A DNA stretch of 11,074 nucleotides. It comes from JBOHHR01 sp050740975. Its GTDB lineage: Bacteria; Pseudomonadota; Gammaproteobacteria; JBOHHR01. The notes below the pieces were generated by a model, which saw only the letters and a list, made by a program, of their open reading frames with translations, had not been told where the DNA came from and searched no databases. Below, in pieces: positions 1 through 7,604 of this stretch (position 1 is its first letter; every line of letters begins with the position of its first letter). Location: positions 1 to 11,074 of the forward strand of contig JBOIEE010000068.1 in NCBI GenBank assembly GCA_050740975.1. The letters are read 5' to 3'. The translations under genes and the position numbers were made by a program.

Positions 1-2
1 CG

Positions 3-1013
3 GCTCTCAACACCTTTGATCAGCACCGGGAGGGCGAGCTGAGCAGCCTGAGCGCCCTGCCGGCGCCGACGGTCGCATTCTCAGCGACCCTGAACCCCTG
101 GACGCCCGGAGCCGTCGAGCCCGACGCCAAATACGTGCGGGTCTCGGCGCCGAGCTTTACTATGACCGTGTGGCTGGCGCGGGTGCTGCCCGGCGTCGGG
201 ACCACGCAAAATGTAGGTGGGGCCGCGGTGTCAGGGCCGATTCCACTAGATACGACGCCTCCCAGCAACCTGTGCGATCTCGTACCCATGATGATGTGCC
301 CGGAGCCCGAGAATGTGGGCGATGACGACTGCTCGGACGGCACCTGCTACGGCTATCAGGTCGGCGGCGAGCAGGAGCTCTGCCTGAAAGCCGGATCGGA
401 CAAGAACGGCAAATGCCCGCCAGGCACGATCGGTTCCGGAAACTTCCAGCTCCTCGAGCTCGACTGTCCGGGCGCGGACTGCCTTCGGGAAGCGCTCGCG
501 GGCGGTTCGCAGTGCGTTGATGTTGGAGATACGGTGGAGACGAAAACCGGAAATAATGTGGGGCCTGTTTTCCAAGGCCTCAACACCCGCTTTGATATTT
601 ACGCGGGTGGCGGGCCTGACATAAACGATTCGAACTATCCCCCCGATACCGTCGTGCACTATGACGGCGATGGGACCAACGATTTCTGGCACGACGATTA
701 CTACAGCTATTCCCCGCCGGACATCGTCCCAAAGGATCAGGGCGGCCGGGGGGTCCCGGAGCGCCGGGAGCTGGCGGTGCCGATTGGAAATTGCACCGGC
801 ACAAGCAATGGAAGCGGACCAGTGCCGGTCGTAGGTATCGGCTGCTTCTTCTTAACCAAACCGGCCGGTCATAACGGCAAGCAGATGGTATTCGGGCAGT
901 TTATCGGTGCATGTAAAGCGTATGGTTCGATCACATCGGGGCCACCTCCCGGTGGCGGGCCGACGCTTTACAAGATCGTGCTGTACAAAGATCCGATCAA
1001 CCAGGATTCCTAG
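3..1013 (+). CDS. TadG-like Flp pilus assembly protein, C-terminal part (5' truncated by window edge)
   Basis: The frame is open from the first complete codon at position 3 to a TAG at 1011-1013, giving 336 visible residues; the start lies upstream of the window. I see no membrane segment in this part. It is a Cys- and Gly-rich extracytoplasmic-looking domain with a segment GNFQLLELDCPGADCLREAL and, further on, TKTGNNVGPVFQGLNTRFDIY-type residues (about 537-602). In TadG-related proteins of gammaproteobacterial tad loci this combination (a glycine-asparagine turn, then QGLNTRF) is characteristic; the N-terminus normally carries the Tad/TadG membrane anchor, which is not visible here. The likely role is a minor surface or tip component of the Flp pilus. 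It sits 11 bases before a TadE gene, which fits a shared operon. The internal ATG at 135 is not a real start because the frame continues upstream without a stop. The domain assignment is from recalled family features, not a search. Confidence 0.72.
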   Translation, partial: ALNTFDQHREGELSSLSALPAPTVAFSATLNPWTPGAVEPDAKYVRVSAPSFTMTVWLARVLPGVGTTQNVGGAAVSGPIPLDTTPPSNLCDLVPMMMCPEPENVGDDDCSDGTCYGYQVGGEQELCLKAGSDKNGKCPPGTIGSGNFQLLELDCPGADCLREALAGGSQCVDVGDTVETKTGNNVGPVFQGLNTRFDIYAGGGPDINDSNYPPDTVVHYDGDGTNDFWHDDYYSYSPPDIVPKDQGGRGVPERRELAVPIGNCTGTSNGSGPVPVVGIGCFFLTKPAGHNGKQMVFGQFIGACKAYGSITSGPPPGGGPTLYKIVLYKDPINQDS

Positions 1014-1024
1014 GCGTAACGCAT

Positions 1025-1525
1025 ATGATCAAGCGTTCGAACGGAGCACCGAAAATCCGGCGGCAGGCAGGTGTGGCGGCCGTGGAATTCGCCATCGTGC
1101 TGCCCGTGGTGCTGCTGCTCATGCTGGCCACGGCCGAGCTTGGACGGGCGTTTTATCAATACAACACCTTGGCCAAGGCGGTGCGCGACGGGGCACGCTA
1201 TTCGTCCACGGTGGCGCTAAATGGGGCGGGCGCTTTTAAAGACATCGCGAGTCCCGAGTGGGCCGCTGTCGTTGACAGCGTGAAGAAGCTCGTCGTCTAC
1301 GGGGCGGACTGCGGTGGGAGCTGCGATCCAAATAAAAAGTTGCTGTACGGTTTGGCCGAGAGCGACGTTTCGGTGAATCAGATCGCACCTTTACACGTGC
1401 AGGTTACGGCCAGCTATACCTATGACTCGATCTTTCCGGTGATCCCGAGCTTTGGTTTCGGGGCAGGAGATATCGTTGTCGACGGTGTCGTCTTGCAGGC
1501 AGCGAACACCATGAGGGCGCTGTAA
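1025..1525 (+). CDS. tadE: TadE-like minor pseudopilin
   Basis: A 166-residue protein with a basic N-terminus, a prepilin-like processing site and one hydrophobic helix. Gly16 is followed by VAAVEFAIVLPVVLLLML, so after cleavage at Gly16 the mature protein would have Glu at +5 and Phe at +6, the hallmark of Flp-type pseudopilins processed by TadV/FppA. The transmembrane helix covers about residues 17-37, followed by LGRAFYQYNTLAKAVRDGARY, the conserved post-helix segment of TadE (PF07811). The remainder would be periplasmic. TadE and TadF are needed for Flp pilus biogenesis but are not the main fibre subunit. No strong Shine-Dalgarno is seen before ATG 1025, and the gene starts 11 bases after the upstream stop, so translational coupling is likely. 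Length is normal for the family. Confidence 0.9.
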   Translation: MIKRSNGAPKIRRQAGVAAVEFAIVLPVVLLLMLATAELGRAFYQYNTLAKAVRDGARYSSTVALNGAGAFKDIASPEWAAVVDSVKKLVVYGADCGGSCDPNKKLLYGLAESDVSVNQIAPLHVQVTASYTYDSIFPVIPSFGFGAGDIVVDGVVLQAANTMRAL

Positions 1526-1526
1526 T

Positions 1527-2042
1527 ATGAAAAACCGTGATATGAAGAAACTGGGATACGGACAAAAAGGACTGACCACGGTCGAGTTCGCCATCATCGC
1601 CGCGTCGCTGATCATAGTCCTCTTCGGGGTCATCGAGGTGTCACGCGCCCTGTTCGTCTGGAACACCATCGGCGAGGCCACGCGGCGCGGCGCTCGGGTG
1701 GCGGAGGTGTGCCCGGTGAACCACGGGGCCATCAAACGCTTGGCGGTCTTCGGCAGCGGCTGGGGATCGGCAACGGCGAGCCCGGTGCTGAGCGGGCTTT
1801 CGACCTCCAACGTCACCGTCCAGTACCTGAACGCAAGCGGCACGGTGCTGGCGGATCCGGCCGCGAGCTTTAGCGCCATTCAGTATGTACGGGTCAGTAT
1901 CAACAACTATCAGCATACGATGATCATCCCGTTCATCATGCCGACCCTCAACGTGCCCCCCTTCGCGACCACCGTGCCGGTTGAGAGCCTGGGATACTTG
2001 CCGGACACCGCGACGTGGGCATGTTTCGGCACCGCGACATAA
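1527..2042 (+). CDS. Second TadE/TadF-type minor pseudopilin
   Basis: A 171-residue protein built like its neighbour: Gly15 precedes LTTVEFAIIAASLIIVLFGV, again with Glu at +5 and Phe at +6 after the predicted cleavage, then a hydrophobic helix (about 16-38) and the post-helix stretch VSRALFVWNTIGEATRRGAR typical of TadE/TadF. It is a paralogue of the preceding gene, and the pair probably fills the TadE and TadF roles; the sequence alone does not tell me which is which, so no symbol is given. The ATG at 1527 lies one base past the previous stop, with a GAGG inside the upstream gene end (1513-1516) as a likely ribosome site. An in-frame ATG at 1542 would remove five residues of the leader without affecting the processing site. 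Confidence 0.87.
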   Translation: MKNRDMKKLGYGQKGLTTVEFAIIAASLIIVLFGVIEVSRALFVWNTIGEATRRGARVAEVCPVNHGAIKRLAVFGSGWGSATASPVLSGLSTSNVTVQYLNASGTVLADPAASFSAIQYVRVSINNYQHTMIIPFIMPTLNVPPFATTVPVESLGYLPDTATWACFGTAT

Positions 2043-2084
2043 CGCCGATAACGGCCACCGCAATTTCCCCAAAGGACTCAACCC

Positions 2085-3257
2085 ATGAAAGACAAGATAT
2101 CCGTTCTCCTCGCCGGGCGCTCCAAGCCCGGCGTCGATTCCCTCGAAGGGATGCTGCAGGGACAGCCAGGCATCGAGCTGCGGGTGCGCCGGGTGGACAA
2201 CGGTTACCTGGATCCGCTCTACGGCGTCCCTTCCATACCCGATGTGCTGGTGTTAGATCTGAGCCCCCTGTGGGAAGATGAGCTGCGCGCGCTCAGCCTG
2301 CGCCAGGGCGCGCAACGGCCCCCGCTCATCGCCGTCGGCCGGGGCGGCGACACCCGCATCATGCGCATGGCCATGCAGGCCGGGGCACGGGACTTCTACA
2401 CCCATCCGGTTCCGGCCGAGGAGCTGCTCACGGCCATCCATCGCACCGGCCAGAAGGAAACAACTGTGAAGGGATCGGTTTCGGCGATCATCAACGCCAA
2501 GGGCGGATCGGGCGCCTCCTTCGTCGCCTGCAGCCTGGCGCAGATCCTGGTATCGGAAATGCGGCACCGGGTCGCGCTGGTGGATCTGGATCTACAGTTC
2601 GGCTCGCTGCCCGTGTACCTGGATCTCAAGCCCCAGCATGGGTTGATCGAAGCGTTGGGGGCGGTGGATCACCTCGACCCGGCGGCGCTCGAAGGCTACA
2701 TGACCAAACATGCTAGCGGCCTGCATCTCTTGGCCTCGGTGTCGGAGCAGATCGCGCTGCCCTGGACCCTCCCGGCGAAGAGCCTGAATCAGCTCCTGGA
2801 CATGGCCACAGTGGTCTACGACGATCTGTTCGTGGACCTGCCCCGGCAACTCGATCCCCTGACGACCACCGTCTTGCAGCGCGCCGACCGGGTGCTGGTA
2901 GTGATGCAGCAGAGCCTCGGGCACCTGCACGACACCAAGCGCCTGCTGCGGGTGCTAAAGGACGAGTTCGCCATCCCCAACGAGCGTTTGCAGGTCATTG
3001 TCAACCGCTATCAGGAAAAAAGCGCGGTATCCTTGAACGATATCCGCGAAGCGGTGCAGCCGGGGGCGGTGCTGCTGGTCCCCAACGACTTTAAGCGCGT
3101 GGCCGAGGCGGTCAACGTGGGCGCTTCGCTGTGGGACACCGAACGCAACGCCGCGATCACCAAATCCTTCGTCAAGCTGGCGGCCAAGCTCTCAGGAGAG
3201 CAGGGAGTGAAGACCGGAGGTTTACGCCACGCGGTTGCCCAGCTTTTTGGACGCTAA
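2085..3257 (+). CDS. cpaE: Flp pilus localisation ATPase CpaE/TadZ
   Basis: A 390-residue, two-domain protein. Residues about 4-120 form a response-regulator-like receiver fold: VLVLDLSP puts Asp58 at the expected phospho-acceptor place, but the usual late Lys is His107 (DFYTHPVPAEELL), so this is an atypical receiver. Residues about 130-370 are a MinD/ParA-type ATPase. Its deviant Walker A reads K139-GGSGAS: the first signature lysine is kept, while the second P-loop lysine is Ala144. VALVDLDLQFG at 163-173 is the Walker A' strand, and LFVDLPR is the Walker B-like strand. CpaE/TadZ proteins mark the cell site where the Tad machine assembles. AAAGGA at 2071-2076 lies 8 bases before ATG 2085. 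The gene is followed 12 bases later by cpaF, the usual tad order. Confidence 0.93.
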   Translation: MKDKISVLLAGRSKPGVDSLEGMLQGQPGIELRVRRVDNGYLDPLYGVPSIPDVLVLDLSPLWEDELRALSLRQGAQRPPLIAVGRGGDTRIMRMAMQAGARDFYTHPVPAEELLTAIHRTGQKETTVKGSVSAIINAKGGSGASFVACSLAQILVSEMRHRVALVDLDLQFGSLPVYLDLKPQHGLIEALGAVDHLDPAALEGYMTKHASGLHLLASVSEQIALPWTLPAKSLNQLLDMATVVYDDLFVDLPRQLDPLTTTVLQRADRVLVVMQQSLGHLHDTKRLLRVLKDEFAIPNERLQVIVNRYQEKSAVSLNDIREAVQPGAVLLVPNDFKRVAEAVNVGASLWDTERNAAITKSFVKLAAKLSGEQGVKTGGLRHAVAQLFGR

Positions 3258-3269
3258 AGGAGCTTCGCC

Positions 3270-4649
3270 ATGAACTTCAAAAAGAACCTCTTTTCGATGA
3301 ATGAGTCAGTGGTGGACGAGCCGACGGATGCTTCGGGACTGGGGTCCCACGACGCCGCGATGAGCCCGGGCGCAACGCTTCAGGAGCAGGAGTGGAAGCA
3401 TCGCGTGCACCAGCGCCTCCTCAAGATCATGGATCTCTCGCTCATCGCCGGGGTCGAGGAGAAGAAGGCGCGGGCGCAGATCCGGGAGATCGCCCACCGG
3501 GTGATGAACGACGAGTCGGTGCCTTTGCCGGCCGTGCTCCGCCAGCGGGTGGTAAAGCAGATCGAGGATGAGATCCTCGGGCTCGGGCCCCTGGAGACGC
3601 TCATGGCCGACCGCACCGTCACGGACATCCTGGTCAACGGCCACGATTCGGTGTTTGTCGAGCGCAATGGGAAGCTCGAACGCACCGAGGTCCGCTTCCG
3701 AGATAATCTACATCTCGCCAACATCATCGACCGTATCGTCTCCCACGTCGGGCGGCGCATCGACGAGTCCTCGCCCATGGTGGATGCGCGGCTTAAGGAC
3801 GGCTCGCGCGTCAACGCTATCATCCCCCCCCTCGCCATCGATGGCCCCATGCTCTCGATCCGGCGCTTTCCGGTGGACCGCTTGAAGATGGACGATCTGG
3901 TCCGACTGGGGAGCACGACGCCGATGACCGCCGAGGTCCTACAGGGGATGGTGAAGGCGCGGCTGAATATCCTGGTCTCGGGCGGCACCGGCAGCGGCAA
4001 GACCACGATGTTGAACATTCTCTCGGGATTCATTCCCCCGCAGGAGCGCATCGTCACGATCGAGGATTCGGCGGAGCTCCAGTTGCAGCAACCCCATGTG
4101 GTGCGGCTCGAGACCCGCCCGCCCAACATCGAGGGTAAGGGCGAGGTGACCCAGCGCGATCTGGTCCGGAACAGCCTGCGCATGCGGCCCGACCGGATCA
4201 TCCTCGGCGAGGTGCGCGCGGGAGAGGCCTTGGACATGCTCCAGGCCATGAACACCGGCCACGAGGGATCGCTCGCGACCATCCATGCGAACAATCCCCG
4301 CGATGCGCTCACCCGCCTGGAGAACATGGTGACGATGGCGGGCCTCAATTTGCCGGTGCGCTCGATGCGCATGCAGATCGCCTCCGCCATTCACGTGGTG
4401 CTTCAGCTCGAGCGCATGGAGGACGGCAAACGCCGCATCGTGAGCCTGCAGGAGATCCAGGGCATGGAGGGCGATATGATCACCATGACCGAGATCTTCC
4501 GCTTCCAGCGCCGCGGCATCGATGCCGAGGGTAACGTGCTCGGCGAGTTCCAGGCTACGGGTTTGGTGCCCAAGTTCAACGAGCGGCTCGGCGAGCGCGG
4601 CATCAAGCTGGCCTTCGATCTGTTCGATCCCAACCGGCGCATCAAATAA
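3270..4649 (+). CDS. cpaF: Secretion ATPase CpaF/TadA of the Tad pilus
   Basis: A 459-residue VirB11/PulE-type hexameric ATPase that powers Flp pilin assembly at the cytoplasmic face. An N-terminal helical domain (about 35-110) leads into the all-beta sub-domain with DILVNGHDSVFVERNGKLE (119-137). The ATPase core shows Walker A GGTGSGKTT at 238-246, the Asp box TIEDSAELQL at 263-272, Walker B RIILGEVR at 309-316 and the His box GHEGSLATIHAN at 330-341. All catalytic motifs are intact and the length is normal. AAAGGAG at 3256-3262 overlaps the cpaE stop and sits 7 bases before ATG 3270. A 112-codon and a 336-codon antisense open frame overlap this gene but have no coding sense. Confidence 0.97.
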   Translation: MNFKKNLFSMNESVVDEPTDASGLGSHDAAMSPGATLQEQEWKHRVHQRLLKIMDLSLIAGVEEKKARAQIREIAHRVMNDESVPLPAVLRQRVVKQIEDEILGLGPLETLMADRTVTDILVNGHDSVFVERNGKLERTEVRFRDNLHLANIIDRIVSHVGRRIDESSPMVDARLKDGSRVNAIIPPLAIDGPMLSIRRFPVDRLKMDDLVRLGSTTPMTAEVLQGMVKARLNILVSGGTGSGKTTMLNILSGFIPPQERIVTIEDSAELQLQQPHVVRLETRPPNIEGKGEVTQRDLVRNSLRMRPDRIILGEVRAGEALDMLQAMNTGHEGSLATIHANNPRDALTRLENMVTMAGLNLPVRSMRMQIASAIHVVLQLERMEDGKRRIVSLQEIQGMEGDMITMTEIFRFQRRGIDAEGNVLGEFQATGLVPKFNERLGERGIKLAFDLFDPNRRIK

Positions 4650-4654
4650 GGAGG
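4648..4654 (+). promoter_or_regulatory. Ribosome binding site that fixes the tadB start
   Basis: AAGGAGG overlaps the cpaF stop codon. It lies 7 bases before ATG 4662 but only 1 base before GTG 4656, so the ATG is the sensible start and a longer form from the GTG is unlikely. Confidence 0.8.
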
Positions 4655-4661
4655 CGTGCCC

Positions 4662-5627
4662 ATGGAACATGTGATCTTTGCGGGAATGGTCTTCATGGCC
4701 GTGTCCCTGCTCGCCACCTCGCTTATCGTCCCGGCCTTCGGGACCGAGGCCCAGGCCGCCAAGCGGCTGCGCTCCCGCATCCGCGGTGTCATGGATTCCC
4801 ACGACCCGGCCACGGCTCAGCTGTTACGGGACCGCTATCTGCGGGATCTTAGCCCGCTGGAGCGTAGCTTCGAGGGGCTGCCGGGGATGCAGCGCCTGGC
4901 CGAGATGATCGAGCAGGCCGGCCGCAAGATCCCAGCGTACCGGGTGGTGTTGATCGCTCTCGGGCTCGCGTTAGGGGTGGGGGTGCTGGTGGGGATGGTT
5001 ACGCATCAGCCGCTGTTGGGTCTCCCGGCCGCGGCGATCGCGTTCGGCCTGCCGTTCATGAAGATCCTGCATGAGCGTAACCAGCGCCTGGCCTTGTTCG
5101 AAGAGCAACTCCCCGAGGCGCTCAACATCATGAGCCGGGCCATGCGCGCGGGGCATCCGTTTGTCGAGACCCTGAAGCTGGTTGGCGAGGAGATGCACGA
5201 TCCGATCGCCACGGAGTTTCGCACCGCCTTCACCGATCTCAACTACGGCATGAGCACCAAGGCCGCTTTCATGGGGCTCCTGGCGCGTATCCCCAGCGTG
5301 AGCCTCATGGCGGTGACCACGGCCGTGCTGGTGCAGCGCGAGACCGGCGGCAACATGGCCGAGGTGCTGGATAAAATCGCGGCTGTGGTGCGGGGCCGCT
5401 TCCGCTTCCAGCGGCGCGTGCGCACCCTGTCGGCCGAAGGGCGGCTTTCGGCCTGGATCCTGTCGCTGGTCCCCTTCGTCCTGGCCGGCGCGTTGTGGTT
5501 CAGCTCCCCGGACTATCTCCCGATGCTGACCAAGGACCCGCTCGGCCGCAACCTCATCGCGGCGGCGTTCTTCTCCATCATCGTCGGCATCTTCTGGATG
5601 CGGCGCATCATTCGCATCGATGTATAA
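4662..5627 (+). CDS. tadB: Tad pilus inner-membrane platform protein TadB
   Basis: A 321-residue T2SSF-family (GspF/PilC-like) membrane protein. It has an N-terminal hydrophobic segment (residues about 3-24), a cytoplasmic linker, a hydrophobic pair around LIALGLALGVGVLVGMV and LLGLPAAAIAFGLPFM, a cytoplasmic helical T2SSF domain with FEEQLPEALNIMSRAMRAGH and VLVQRETGGNMAEVLDKIA, and two C-terminal membrane segments. The phrase RETGGNMAEVLDKIA is a strong TadB signature. With TadC it forms the membrane platform on which CpaF acts. The start chosen is ATG 4662, supported by the strong AAGGAGG 7 bases upstream. The stop overlaps the ribosome site of tadC, so the two are surely co-transcribed. 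Confidence 0.95.
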   Translation: MEHVIFAGMVFMAVSLLATSLIVPAFGTEAQAAKRLRSRIRGVMDSHDPATAQLLRDRYLRDLSPLERSFEGLPGMQRLAEMIEQAGRKIPAYRVVLIALGLALGVGVLVGMVTHQPLLGLPAAAIAFGLPFMKILHERNQRLALFEEQLPEALNIMSRAMRAGHPFVETLKLVGEEMHDPIATEFRTAFTDLNYGMSTKAAFMGLLARIPSVSLMAVTTAVLVQRETGGNMAEVLDKIAAVVRGRFRFQRRVRTLSAEGRLSAWILSLVPFVLAGALWFSSPDYLPMLTKDPLGRNLIAAAFFSIIVGIFWMRRIIRIDV

Positions 5628-5639
5628 AGGAGTGACTCC

Positions 5640-6593
5640 GTGGAATACCTGATCGATTTCTTCCAAAGCATCTCGAAGAACCCGGCGCAGGCAAGCTGGA
5701 TGTTCGCGGCGACCATCGGGATGGCATTTTTTCTATTCGCGGCCGGCGCCATCTATCTGGGCGTGGGCTTATTCGGTCCGATGCAACGGCGCATGCGGGT
5801 GTTCGCCGGAGTGGGGGCAGAAACCTCGGGCGATGCCATCCGCCGAGCCATCGCGCCGGTCGCGCAATACGTGCTGCCGAAGAAAGCGGCGGAGCTTTCG
5901 GCGACCGGCGCCAAGCTCGGGCAAGCGGGCTACCGTTCCGAGAATGCAACGGCGGTGTTCTATGCGATGAAGCTGCTCGCAGGGATTTTGTTTCCCGCCG
6001 CGGTCGTGTTCGGGGCGACGTTCTTTCCGAAGCTCGCTACACCGCAGGTGGTGATGGCCGCCTTGGCGGCAAGCTTCGCCGGCATGCTGCTGCCCGGGAT
6101 GGTGCTCTCGCGCAAGATCGACAAGCGCAAGCGCGCCATCACGCGCGCGTTCCCGGACGCACTGGACCTGCTGGTGGCTTGTACCGAGGCGGGCATGGGG
6201 CTCAACGCCGCGCTCCAGCGGGTCGCAAACGAGATCGCCGTGAGCTATCCGCCTCTCGCCGAAGAACTGGCGCTGGTGATCGCGCAGATGCGCGCGGGCG
6301 TTGACCGCGTACAGGCCTTGAAGGAGCTTGCCGAGCGCACCGGCCTGGACGAGATCCGGGGGCTGGTCTCGTCGCTCGCTCAGAGCATGCGCTTTGGGAC
6401 CAGCATCGCCGATGCTTTGCGTGTTTACTCGGACGAATTCCGCGATAAGCGCATGCAGAAGGCCGAGGAGCTGGCCGCTAAGATCGGCACCAAAATGATC
6501 TTTCCGCTGGTGTTCTGCATGTTCCCCGCATTCTTCGTGGTCGCCGTGGGCCCGGCGGTAATCGGCGTCGTCCGCGTGCTGCAGGGGCTTTAG
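5640..6593 (+). CDS. tadC: Tad pilus inner-membrane platform protein TadC
   Basis: A 317-residue T2SSF-family protein, partner of TadB. An N-terminal membrane helix (about 17-45) is followed by a soluble linker, a hydrophobic pair (about 103-155), and the T2SSF core with FPDALDLLVACTEAGMGLNA and GLVSSLAQSMRFGTSIADAL, the latter a conserved TadC motif. A last membrane helix (about 283-313) ends the protein. The start is GTG 5640: AAAGGAG at 5626-5632 lies 7 bases upstream, and the first alternative ATG would delete part of the membrane helix. It is the last recognisable tad gene in the window; the TPR lipoprotein TadD, which often follows tadC, is absent here. Confidence 0.95.
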   Translation: MEYLIDFFQSISKNPAQASWMFAATIGMAFFLFAAGAIYLGVGLFGPMQRRMRVFAGVGAETSGDAIRRAIAPVAQYVLPKKAAELSATGAKLGQAGYRSENATAVFYAMKLLAGILFPAAVVFGATFFPKLATPQVVMAALAASFAGMLLPGMVLSRKIDKRKRAITRAFPDALDLLVACTEAGMGLNAALQRVANEIAVSYPPLAEELALVIAQMRAGVDRVQALKELAERTGLDEIRGLVSSLAQSMRFGTSIADALRVYSDEFRDKRMQKAEELAAKIGTKMIFPLVFCMFPAFFVVAVGPAVIGVVRVLQGL

Positions 6594-6608
6594 GCGCAGC
6601 GCTTGCGC
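6594..6608 (+). other. Small hairpin directly after tadC
   Basis: GCGCA (6594-6598) and TGCGC (6604-6608) can form a 5-bp stem with a 5-base loop immediately after the tadC stop. There is no T-run, so it is at best a weak pause or mRNA-end-protecting element rather than a standard terminator. Confidence 0.25.
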
Positions 6609-6658
6609 AAGCCATCCGAGTAAACCAATACCCGATTACCTTACCCATAGGGATAGCT

Positions 6659-7270
6659 ATGAGACTAAGACTAGCAAACGCGTGGCATGCGTTTGTGAAT
6701 ATCGCATTGTGCCTGATGTATGGCATGTTTGCCTACGCGCATTATGCCGGTTACATGAAATCGCACCAGTTATCTCTGCTGCTCTTCGTGTTCTCCGAGA
6801 GCCTCCTGGCCATCATATTCCTGTTTCGAAACACGGATGCGAGGGTGTCGAAGAACCCGTTTGACTGGATGGTAGCCTTGGCTGGAACCTTTACGCCGCT
6901 TTTCTTCCGCCCATCGGATCACGCGATCGACCCAACCCTGGGGGCCTGCTTGATCTTGGTAGGGGTCTCGATACAGATAGCGGGGGTGCTGTCTCTTAAC
7001 AGGAGCTTCGGGATCGTGCCCGCCAATCGTGGGATTAAGACAGGCGGCATGTACCGCCTCGTGCGCCATCCGATCTACTTCAGTTATTTGTTCACATTTG
7101 CCGGATATCAGTTGAGTAATTTCTCGCCCTACAATCTCATGCTTTGCGCCATCGCGATCTCGTTTCTGGTGGCGCGGATCGTGAGCGAGGAACGGCACCT
7201 CAGGCTTGACCGTACCTATCATCAATACATGCAGCGCGTGCGCTGGAGGCTCTTGCCCTACGTCTTTTAA
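6659..7270 (+). CDS. Isoprenylcysteine carboxylmethyltransferase (ICMT/PEMT)-family membrane protein
   Basis: A 203-residue integral membrane protein with about five or six hydrophobic segments (roughly 8-30, 38-56, 68-83, 95-115, 138-152, 158-175). The family signature is GGMYRLVRHPIY at 129-140, followed by SEERHLRLDRTYHQYMQRV (176-194) and a VRWRLLPYVF end. This pattern (G-x-Y-x-x-x-RHP-x-Y, then EE near the C-terminus) marks the ICMT/phospholipid-methyltransferase superfamily, which binds S-adenosylmethionine and methylates lipid or lipid-anchored substrates at the membrane. The bacterial substrate is unknown. It starts 65 bases after tadC, with AGGGAT 5 bases before ATG 6659, and is less GC-rich than the tad genes, so it may be a later arrival rather than a pilus component. 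Family assignment is firm; function is not. Confidence 0.82.
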   Translation: MRLRLANAWHAFVNIALCLMYGMFAYAHYAGYMKSHQLSLLLFVFSESLLAIIFLFRNTDARVSKNPFDWMVALAGTFTPLFFRPSDHAIDPTLGACLILVGVSIQIAGVLSLNRSFGIVPANRGIKTGGMYRLVRHPIYFSYLFTFAGYQLSNFSPYNLMLCAIAISFLVARIVSEERHLRLDRTYHQYMQRVRWRLLPYVF

Positions 7271-7462
7271 TCGAAGCCCAGCAGCCTGGCAGCCTCGTTG
7301 CTGGGCATGTGGGTCTGCGAGTGGTACTTTGGCGTGTCACTTCGCGCTAAGCGCGCGGCGTTATTCCCAGCGACGCGGCCCCTCATGATCGAGCTTGTGG
7401 ACTCAGAAATATACCCGGACCCGGACCTGAGGGCGCAAGCGCTCGCGGAAGTAGGAGAGTAG
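7271..7462. other. Short open stretch on both strands, unresolved
   Basis: Right after the methyltransferase stop, the + strand is open in the same frame to TAG 7460-7462 (64 codons; the first ATG is at 7307, giving about 51 residues with the end PDPDLRAQALAEVGE). The opposite strand is also open, ending with MPSNEAARLLGFD before a TAA at 7267-7269. The two frames share their third codon positions, so GC3 cannot separate them. Neither has a good ribosome site and I recognise neither product. It could be the decayed tail of a gene on either strand. Confidence 0.3.
7276..7306 (+). other. Stable hairpin after the methyltransferase gene
   Basis: GCCCAGCAGC (7276-7285) pairs with GTTGCTGGGC (7297-7306): ten pairs including one G-T, with an 11-base loop, starting 5 bases after the stop. 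No T-run follows (ATGTGGG), so it is not a textbook intrinsic terminator, but its position fits a transcript end or an mRNA-stabilising structure. Confidence 0.4.
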
Positions 7463-7476
7463 GGCTCCGGTTACTG

Positions 7477-7540
7477 GTGACCGTGACCAAATCGTGACGT
7501 ACTCCAGTCATTTCCTGTCACTTCTTGTCATCTCCAGTCA
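7477..7540. repeat. Cluster of GTCA motifs with exact 10-bp period (candidate integrase arm sites)
   Basis: Four direct copies of a YYWGTCA motif stand exactly 10 bp apart: CCAGTCA 7504-7510, CCTGTCA 7514-7520, CTTGTCA 7524-7530 and CCAGTCA 7534-7540. Just upstream are three copies in the opposite sense: GTGACC 7477-7482, GTGACC 7483-7488 and GTGACG 7494-7499. The one-helical-turn phasing puts all direct copies on one DNA face. The array ends 64 bases before the CAT tRNA half, where a recombinase arm would lie. Lambda Int arm-type sites have a similar AGTCAC core, as I recall; the link to integration is inference. Confidence 0.55.
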
Positions 7541-7604
7541 CGTTAGCGCGGGGCCGGTGCGTCTAAGTGATTGTTTTAAAATACCCTATACAGAGAACAG
7601 GGTT

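Noticed and set aside
3380..4390. 336-codon minus-strand open frame
   Set aside because: Antisense shadow of cpaF, whose motifs are all intact; the translation is Ser/Arg/Met-rich without domain features.
4656..4664. GTG start for TadB two codons upstream of the ATG
   Set aside because: It leaves one base between the ribosome site and the start; ATG 4662 has proper spacing.
3939..4802. 287-codon minus-strand open frame
   Set aside because: His/Gly-rich antisense shadow across the cpaF-tadB junction.
7477..7540. CRISPR array
   Set aside because: The repeat unit is only about 7-10 bp with no spacers of 25-40 bp and no cas genes nearby.
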